Part shown: positions 6,043-11,144 of the stretch, in pieces | Layout of the letters: the number at the start of each line of letters is the position of its first letter | Numbering within the stretch: position 1 is the stretch's first letter | Source of the DNA: Hyphomonadaceae bacterium UBA1001 | Lineage (GTDB): Bacteria; Pseudomonadota; Alphaproteobacteria; Caulobacterales; Aquidulcibacteraceae | NCBI GenBank assembly: GCA_002291875.1 | Contig: DBAV01000052.1 | Span: forward strand, 1 to 11,144 | Length of the DNA stretch: 11,144 bases | Reading direction: 5' to 3' | Notes under the pieces: model-generated | What the model was told of the DNA's origin: nothing | Databases searched by the model: none | The model's input: only the letters and a program-made list of their open reading frames with translations | Made by a program: the position numbers and the translations under genes

Positions 6043-7539
6043 ATGTCCGACACTGAAAACTGGGAAGCTGCCGCGCTCTCGACCCGCGCCGACCTTGCCC
6101 CCGGCGCGCACAAGGATGCGTCTGTCACGGCACCGCCAGCCCAGCGTCCGGCCAGGACGCCTGCACTGTCGTCCGTGGCGGCAGAAGCAGAGCGTGTCGC
6201 GGAACGCGAGCGATCCCGCCGCAGCCGGCTGGCGCTGCTGGCCGGCGGCATGGCGACCTGGGACATCGTGGCCGACACCGGACAGATCGTCGCCGACGAC
6301 GGCCTTGCGACCCTGTTCGGGCTGGATGGGCACACGCTTTCAGGCAACATGGCGGACTTCGTCGCCCGCATCCATCCCGACGACAGGGCCGGTGTTCTGG
6401 ACCAGTTCCAGACCGCGCTGCGCGAAATGCAGGTCTATCGCTGCGAGTATCGCGTGGTGCGCCCGGACGGCACCATTCGCTGGCTGTCCGCCGCCGGTGA
6501 ACCCTATGTCGACGAGACCGGGACGCGGCGGATCGCGGGCTTCAATGCCGACATCACCGAGCGTGTCGACAGCGCCAGGGCGGCCGCCGAGGCCGACCAC
6601 CGCGCGCGCGAGGTTCTGGATGCGGCAGGCGACGGCTTTTTGCTGCTCGACGCGGACTGGACCATCCGGTTCGCCAACCGCGCCGCATGCACCATCCTGC
6701 CCGAAGGTGCGCGGCTGCTTTCCCCGGCACCCTTCCGCGAGGTGTTTCCCGGTGTCGTCGGCACCGAACTCGAGGCCTTCTATGCGCGTGTGATGGCGAC
6801 CGGAACCGCCGAGCGGATCGTGACCGAATACGCCCCGCATGGCCGCTCCTACGAGGTTCGGTGTTTTCCCTCGGGGCCCGGAATTGCGATCAGCTTTCGC
6901 GACGTGACCGCCGAACGCGCCCGTCAGGACGCCAACATCACCCTGTTCCGCGAGATGAACCACCGGGTGAAGAACCTGTTTGCCATCGCGATCAGCATGA
7001 TCCGGCTGACGGCGCGCGGCGCAGCCTCGACCGAGGTCATGGTTCGCGACCTGACGGACCGGATGACGGCGCTGGCCATGGCCCATGACCTGGTCCAGCC
7101 GGTCGGCACCGAGGACGACCCGTCGGGCATCGAACCCATCGCGCTGTCCCGGCTGGTGTCGGTGCTTCTGCGCCCCCATGTCGGCGAGGCCTCGGGGCGC
7201 CTCAAGGTCCACGGCCCGGAGGTGATCGTGGGGTCCACCGCGCTGACGCACCTGGCGCTGGCGATCCATGAACTGGCGACCAATGCGGCCAAGCACGGCG
7301 CCCTGTCGAACACGGTCGGCTCGCTGGATGTCGCTTGGACGATCCAGGGCGACCGGCTCGCCTTGCAATGGACCGAACGCGGCGGACCGCCCGTGCTTGC
7401 GCCGTCCAGCAGCGGTTTCGGCAGCCAGCTGACCAAGGTCACCATCACCGGCCAGTTCGGCGGCACGCTGCAGCACGACTGGAACCGCGAAGGCCTCGGC
7501 GTGACCATGGTCATCCCGCTGGGCCGACTGACGGCCTGA
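6043..7539 (+). CDS. PAS-PAS sensor histidine kinase, HWE family
   Basis: A 498-residue kinase with no membrane segment, so probably cytosolic. After a disordered N-terminus and a short charged helix (ERVAERERSRRSR) come PAS 1 (about 63-175, with HPDDRAGVL, an EYRVVRPDGTIRW core and ending DITERV) and PAS 2 (about 185-290, beginning LDAAGDGFLLLDADW and ending FRDVTAER). The phosphoacceptor His307 is in REMNHRVKNLFAIA. The HWE signatures are present: His409 and Asn414 in HELATNAAKHG, and Trp443-x-Glu445 in LQWTERGGPP. The protein ends with FGGTLQHDW and a final strand GVTMVIPLGRL. ATG 6043 has GGGAG 3 bases upstream, closer than ideal; ATG 6025 is an alternative with no ribosome site. No LOV flavin cysteine motif is seen, so the PAS ligand is unknown. 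No response regulator gene lies in the window. Confidence 0.92.
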   Translation: MSDTENWEAAALSTRADLAPGAHKDASVTAPPAQRPARTPALSSVAAEAERVAERERSRRSRLALLAGGMATWDIVADTGQIVADDGLATLFGLDGHTLSGNMADFVARIHPDDRAGVLDQFQTALREMQVYRCEYRVVRPDGTIRWLSAAGEPYVDETGTRRIAGFNADITERVDSARAAAEADHRAREVLDAAGDGFLLLDADWTIRFANRAACTILPEGARLLSPAPFREVFPGVVGTELEAFYARVMATGTAERIVTEYAPHGRSYEVRCFPSGPGIAISFRDVTAERARQDANITLFREMNHRVKNLFAIAISMIRLTARGAASTEVMVRDLTDRMTALAMAHDLVQPVGTEDDPSGIEPIALSRLVSVLLRPHVGEASGRLKVHGPEVIVGSTALTHLALAIHELATNAAKHGALSNTVGSLDVAWTIQGDRLALQWTERGGPPVLAPSSSGFGSQLTKVTITGQFGGTLQHDWNREGLGVTMVIPLGRLTA

Positions 7540-7548
7540 CCGCAGCGC

Positions 7549-8988
7549 CTAGCCCGGCAATTCGTTGAGCAGGCGCACCAACCCCCGGGTCCGGTCCGAA
7601 AACAGCAGCGGCGCGAAATGCGCGCTGGCCAGACGTTTCATGATCTCCGATCGCGTCGGATAGGGCGAGATCATCTTCGAGAACGCCCCGATCCGCAGGC
7701 CGTTCGCCATGGCCAGACCGGCAAGGTGAATGATCTCGCCCGCGTTCTCACCGGCCACCGCACACCCCAGGATGCGCCCCCCCGGTCCCAGGATCATCCG
7801 GGCAAAGCCCTCGGTCTCGCGCTCGGCGATCGCGCGGTCGATCTCGTGAAAATCAAAGCGCACGACACGGATGCGCTCGCCATGGCGCGCGCGCGCCTCG
7901 GCCTCGCGCAGGCCGATGTGGGCGATTTCGGGCTCGGTATAGGTCACTTCCGGGATGGGCGTGCGGTCGACCCGGGTGGGCAGGCGGAACAGCGCACGAC
8001 GGATCACGCTCTGCCCGTGCAGGCCAGCCAGGTGGGTCAGCTGTCCCCGACCGGCAATGTCACCGACCGCCCACACCCTGGGATTCGACACCGACCGCAG
8101 GCCCGGGTCGGTGACGATGCCCCGGTCGTTCACCCGCACCTTTCCCCTGGACAGGTCCAGCCCCTCCAGATTGGGCGTGCGTCCCAGGGCCAGCAGCAGG
8201 TGCGTGCCTTCGATGGTGTCGCGGCCCTCGGGGCCCAGCACGTCCACCTCGATGCGACCCGAGGTAAAGCCGCGGGCGGCAACCGCCTTGGTCTCCTCGA
8301 GCAGCCTGACCCCTTCGGACCGCAGGCGCGCGGTGGCAATGGCCGCCAGATCGGGGTCCGCCCGGCCCATGGCGCGCCCGGCTTCGATCATCGTCACCGG
8401 CACGCCCAGCCGCCGGAAGCCCTGGCCCAGTTCCAGGCCGATCGGCCCTGCCCCCAGGATCAGCAGATGCCCGGGCGGCGCCTCCAGGTCCCAGATCGTC
8501 TCGCTGGTCAGAAACCGGATGTCGGCCAGGCCGGGGATCGGCGGAACCGTGGGGCGGGCGCCCGCTGCGATCACGATCCTGCGGGCGCGGACCCTGACGC
8601 TCTCGCTCTCGATGGTGCGTCGGTCGGCAAAGCGGGCGGCCTCGCGAAACACGGTCACGCCCAGGCCTTCAAAGCGGTTCTGGCTGTCCACCGGCGCAAT
8701 GGTATCGATGGCGTGGCGGACATGGGCCCGGACACCGGCCCAGTCGATTTGGGGCTCGACGGCGGCAATGCCGAACGCGCCGGCGGTGCGCATGGCATGG
8801 GCGCGTTTCGCGGCGGCCAGAAACGCCTTGGAGGGCACACAGCCGGTGTTCAGACAGTCACCGCCCATCTCGTGACGCTCGAACAGCACGGCCCGCAGGC
8901 CCAGCATGGCCGCGCCCGCCGCCACCGTCAGCCCGGCCGCTCCCGCGCCGATGACGCAGACATCGGCTTCCAGCGGTCTGGTCGTCAT
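7549..8988 (-). CDS. MerA-like FAD-dependent pyridine nucleotide disulfide oxidoreductase
   Basis: A 479-residue flavoenzyme of the dihydrolipoamide dehydrogenase/mercuric reductase family. FAD binding is shown by VIGAGAAGL (12-20) and the later VWAVGDIAG. NAD(P)H binding is shown by ILGAGPIGLELG. The redox-active disulfide is Cys45/Cys50 in GGDCLNTGCVPSK. At the C-terminal dimer interface the usual catalytic His is replaced by Tyr443 in SPYPTRSE (Glu448 kept), as in mercuric reductase. There is no N-terminal heavy-metal-binding domain and no C-terminal Cys-Cys pair, so it is unlikely to reduce mercury; the true substrate is unknown. ATG 8988 overlaps the TGA of the TVP38 gene in ATGA, implying translational coupling. 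It converges on the histidine kinase gene with a 9-base gap. Confidence 0.92.
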   Translation of the reverse strand: MTTRPLEADVCVIGAGAAGLTVAAGAAMLGLRAVLFERHEMGGDCLNTGCVPSKAFLAAAKRAHAMRTAGAFGIAAVEPQIDWAGVRAHVRHAIDTIAPVDSQNRFEGLGVTVFREAARFADRRTIESESVRVRARRIVIAAGARPTVPPIPGLADIRFLTSETIWDLEAPPGHLLILGAGPIGLELGQGFRRLGVPVTMIEAGRAMGRADPDLAAIATARLRSEGVRLLEETKAVAARGFTSGRIEVDVLGPEGRDTIEGTHLLLALGRTPNLEGLDLSRGKVRVNDRGIVTDPGLRSVSNPRVWAVGDIAGRGQLTHLAGLHGQSVIRRALFRLPTRVDRTPIPEVTYTEPEIAHIGLREAEARARHGERIRVVRFDFHEIDRAIAERETEGFARMILGPGGRILGCAVAGENAGEIIHLAGLAMANGLRIGAFSKMISPYPTRSEIMKRLASAHFAPLLFSDRTRGLVRLLNELPG

Positions 8989-9803
8989 GGTGTGAGATCC
9001 CCGGCACCGTCGGCGGCCCGGCGCCCGCGCCATGAGCGCACGACCGCCGGCACCAGCGCCAGCAGTCCCAGCCCCACCAGCGCCGCCAGCAGTTCAGGTT
9101 GCGCCAGCAGCGAAAGGTTTGGGGTCCCGCCGGCATCCAGCGTGCGGCCCAGCCCGGCACCGATCAGGCTGTAGACAAAGGTCGCCGGCAGGATCCCCAG
9201 GGCCGTTGCCGCGACATAGGTCGAAAGGCGCACCCCGACGAACGCCGGCACCAGATTGACCAAGAAGAACGGCAGAACGGGCATCAGCCTCAGGCTGAGC
9301 AGATAGAGGAAGGCATTCTCGGCAAACCCCTTGCGGACACGCTCGACCACGCCACCGGCGCGGGCGCGAAGCCCCTGCCCCAGGGCGCTGCGCGCGGCGA
9401 GGAACAGCATCGTGGCCCCGGCCGTGGCCCCGACCACGGTGGCACCCGTGCCCAGCCAGGCCCCGAACAGGAATCCGCCCGCCACCGTCAGCAGCGAGGC
9501 CCCGGGAACCGCCAGCGCCGCAACCAGCGCATAGACCGCGACAAAACCCGCAAGCATCAACGCCGGCTGGCCGGCGACCAGCGCCTGAAGCTGCGCACGC
9601 TGGCCCGCCAGCGCCTCGAACGACAGATACCGGTGCAGGTCCAGCGCGAAGACCGTGACCAGCCCCACGGCCAGCACCGCCAGCGGCAGCAGCCGACGCC
9701 AAAGCGCTGGCCGCCGCGCCTGCCCTTCAGCCTGCCCCGGAGGGGGCTGCACGCCGTCTGCCGCGCGTGCCTGGACGTCCTGCGGGGTCAAGCGATCCTC
9801 CAT
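8985..9803 (-). CDS. TVP38/TMEM64 (VTT-domain) membrane protein
   Basis: A 272-residue multi-pass inner-membrane protein of the DedA/VTT superfamily, proteins with reentrant loops linked to lipid or small-molecule movement. A proline/glutamine-rich cytosolic N-terminus is followed by a first membrane segment at about 38-54. Next come a long hydrophobic stretch with PGASLLTVAGGFLFGAWLG (100-118) and GATAGATMLFLAAR, then the VTT signature R172-x-x-P175-x-x-P178-F-x-x-x-N183. Further membrane segments lead to an Arg-rich C-terminus. I chose ATG 9803 because it leaves a 54-base gap to the divergent transporter; ATG 9884 would overlap that gene's start. The ribosome site is weak (GGGGG directly before the ATG). 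Its last bases overlap the start of the MerA-like gene. In other bacteria these two modules are found fused or side by side, which supports a shared function. Confidence 0.88.
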   Translation of the reverse strand: MEDRLTPQDVQARAADGVQPPPGQAEGQARRPALWRRLLPLAVLAVGLVTVFALDLHRYLSFEALAGQRAQLQALVAGQPALMLAGFVAVYALVAALAVPGASLLTVAGGFLFGAWLGTGATVVGATAGATMLFLAARSALGQGLRARAGGVVERVRKGFAENAFLYLLSLRLMPVLPFFLVNLVPAFVGVRLSTYVAATALGILPATFVYSLIGAGLGRTLDAGGTPNLSLLAQPELLAALVGLGLLALVPAVVRSWRGRRAADGAGDLTP

Positions 9804-9857
9804 CCCCCGAAAGGCGGAATTGAAAAGTCGGGCCGGGGCGCGCAAGGTCACCGCGCC
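9804..9857. promoter_or_regulatory. Divergent gap between TVP38 and MFS genes
   Basis: Only 54 bases separate the two divergent starts, so overlapping promoters would have to lie here or within the coding ends. The + strand reads AATTGAAAAG, the only AT-rich patch nearby. I cannot place convincing -35/-10 boxes. Confidence 0.3.
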
Positions 9858-11144
9858 GTGAGTCCTGCCGACGACATATCCCATCCCAACGCACAGTCAC
9901 GCCCATCGGCTGCGCCAATCCCGCCGCCCGAGCCGGACCCGCACCGCCGCGTCGATTTCCGCATCCTGTTCTTCTCGCTGATGGCGGTGGGCATCGGCAA
10001 CAACATGCTGTTTGCGATCCTGCCGCCCATCGCGCGCGAGACCGGCATTCCGGACGCGCTCACGGGGTGGATCTTCTCGCTGTCGGCGGTGCTGTGGGTG
10101 GTGTCCTCGTCCTATTGGGGACAGGCGAGCGACCGGCTGGGCCGTCGCCCCGTGGTGGTGCTGGGCCTGGGGGCCTATGCGGTTTCGATGGCGGGCTTTG
10201 CCGCCTTTGCCGCGGCCGGCATCTGGGGCTGGCTGGCGTGGCCGGCGGTGTTCGTGGGGCTGATGCTGTCGCGTGCCATTTTCGGCGCGGTGGGGTCGGC
10301 GGCGTCTCCGGCCGCCCAGGCCTATGTCGCCGATCGCACCACGCGGGCCGAGCGCACCGACGAGATGGCCGCCCTCGGCTCGTCCTTCGCGATCGGCTCG
10401 GCGCTGGGACCGGCAGCGGCCGCCGTGCTCAGTGCCAAGGTCGGCTTGCTGGCGCCGCTGGTGGTGGTGGTGGCCCTGGCGGCGGGCGGGGCGTGGGCCG
10501 TGCACCGCTTCTTGTCCGAGGCGCCGCGTTCGCCGGCGCAGCCATCCCCCGGCGGCGCACGCAGGACAGGCTTTCTGGCCAACCTGGCGCGCGGTCGCGA
10601 TCCGCGCATCGCGCCCTATCTGATCTATGGCATTGCGCTCTCGACGGTCACCGGGACGGTTTTCCAGATCCTGTCCTTCTATGTGATGGACAGTCTGGGC
10701 GTCGGCACCCGCCAGGGGGCGGAGCTGGTGGGCATTGCGCTGGCGGTGCATGCGATGGCGCTGGTGATGACCCAGCTTGCCCTGATCCCGCGCCTCAGGG
10801 TGGGCGCACGCACCATGATGTGGTCGGGCGCGCTGATCGTGGCGGGCGGCCTCCTGCTGCAGGTGATGATGCCCACCTTGGTCGGCATCGTGGTCGCCCA
10901 GGTCATCCAGGGGATCGGCTTTGGCCTCGCGCGATCGGGTTTCTCGTCGGGTGCCTCGCTCAGTGTCGGGCCGGACGAGCAGGGTTCGGTGGCGGGCCTG
11001 GTGGTCGCGGCCAATGGGGCCGGCTTCATCGTCTCCCCGCTTTTGGGCGGGGTGGTGTATGACGCGGTGGGGCACACCGCGCCCTACTGGCTGATGATGG
11101 CGCTGCTTGGGTCGATGACCGCATTCGCCCTCGCCAGCCGCCGC
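9858..11144 (+). CDS. MFS transporter, drug/H+ antiporter (TetA-like) type, 3' end cut
   Basis: A 429-codon rightward frame that runs off the right edge without a stop, so only the extreme C-terminus is missing. It starts at GTG 9858, with AAGG about 10 bases upstream; the next in-frame ATG (9981) would fall inside the first membrane segment. About 12 hydrophobic segments are visible. Motif A after TM2 reads GQASDRLGRRPVVV, and a motif C-like ALGSSFAIGSALGP is characteristic of proton-coupled drug exporters. A polar central loop (SEAPRSPAQPSPGGARRTG) separates the two six-helix halves, with a second-half YLIYGIALSTVTGTVF segment and GFGLARSGFSSGASLSVGPDEQGSVAG near the end. The N-terminal 35 residues are proline-rich and cytosolic. 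Substrate cannot be told from sequence. It diverges from the TVP38 gene. Confidence 0.9.
   Translation, partial: MSPADDISHPNAQSRPSAAPIPPPEPDPHRRVDFRILFFSLMAVGIGNNMLFAILPPIARETGIPDALTGWIFSLSAVLWVVSSSYWGQASDRLGRRPVVVLGLGAYAVSMAGFAAFAAAGIWGWLAWPAVFVGLMLSRAIFGAVGSAASPAAQAYVADRTTRAERTDEMAALGSSFAIGSALGPAAAAVLSAKVGLLAPLVVVVALAAGGAWAVHRFLSEAPRSPAQPSPGGARRTGFLANLARGRDPRIAPYLIYGIALSTVTGTVFQILSFYVMDSLGVGTRQGAELVGIALAVHAMALVMTQLALIPRLRVGARTMMWSGALIVAGGLLLQVMMPTLVGIVVAQVIQGIGFGLARSGFSSGASLSVGPDEQGSVAGLVVAANGAGFIVSPLLGGVVYDAVGHTAPYWLMMALLGSMTAFALASRR

Noticed and set aside
7549..8988. True mercuric reductase (merA)
   Set aside because: No N-terminal metal-binding domain, no C-terminal Cys pair and no other mer genes nearby.
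7618..9174. 518-codon rightward ORF opposite the flavoenzyme gene
   Set aside because: Antisense shadow of a gene with clear FAD and disulfide motifs.
9897..11075. 392-codon leftward ORF and 331-codon rightward ORF over the transporter region
   Set aside because: Both are shadows of the MFS frame starting at 9858, which has MFS motif A, motif C and regular membrane segments.

Overview
This window is GC-rich, densely packed chromosomal DNA with strong GC bias at third codon positions. That bias produces long spurious ORFs on the opposite strands. Gene content points to an alphaproteobacterium: a HWE-family histidine kinase, a compact NAD kinase ending in EQFAV, an orphan Hpt protein and a YkuD_2-type L,D-transpeptidase. 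The style resembles Sphingomonadales or a neighbouring order, but I cannot fix the family from sequence alone. I see no RNA gene, insertion sequence, CRISPR array or prophage. The window reads as core or semi-core chromosome.

Layout. At the left edge is the start of a leftward membrane-anchored protein, cut by the window. Next come two leftward, overlapping genes: a class II aldolase/adducin-family protein and, starting inside its 3' end, a small exported protein that may be an outer-membrane barrel. Diverging from the aldolase is a rightward series: NAD kinase (about 1902-2684), an exported murein L,D-transpeptidase (about 2775-3497) and an orphan Hpt phosphotransfer protein (3571-4056). A leftward NUDIX hydrolase (4066-4857) converges on the Hpt gene. 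It diverges from a rightward gene (4998-5768) that looks like an EAL domain whose catalytic motifs have eroded. A 270-base intergenic stretch follows, with a G-quadruplex-prone C/G tract and an inverted repeat before a T-run. Then comes a rightward HWE histidine kinase with two PAS domains (about 6043-7539). A leftward pair converges on it: a TVP38/TMEM64 membrane protein and a MerA-like FAD disulfide oxidoreductase joined by a 4-base ATGA overlap. Diverging from that pair is an MFS drug/H+ antiporter-type transporter (from 9858), which runs off the right edge.

How the genes may work together. The clearest functional unit is the TVP38/MerA-like pair, a membrane protein coupled to a soluble flavoenzyme that looks mercuric-reductase-like at its C-terminal acid/base position but lacks the mercury-specific cysteines. 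Three signalling-type proteins (Hpt, degenerate EAL, HWE kinase) lie within 4 kb without a response regulator in the window. Their proximity suggests a sensory neighbourhood but does not prove a shared pathway. NAD kinase, L,D-transpeptidase and NUDIX hydrolase are housekeeping-type functions.
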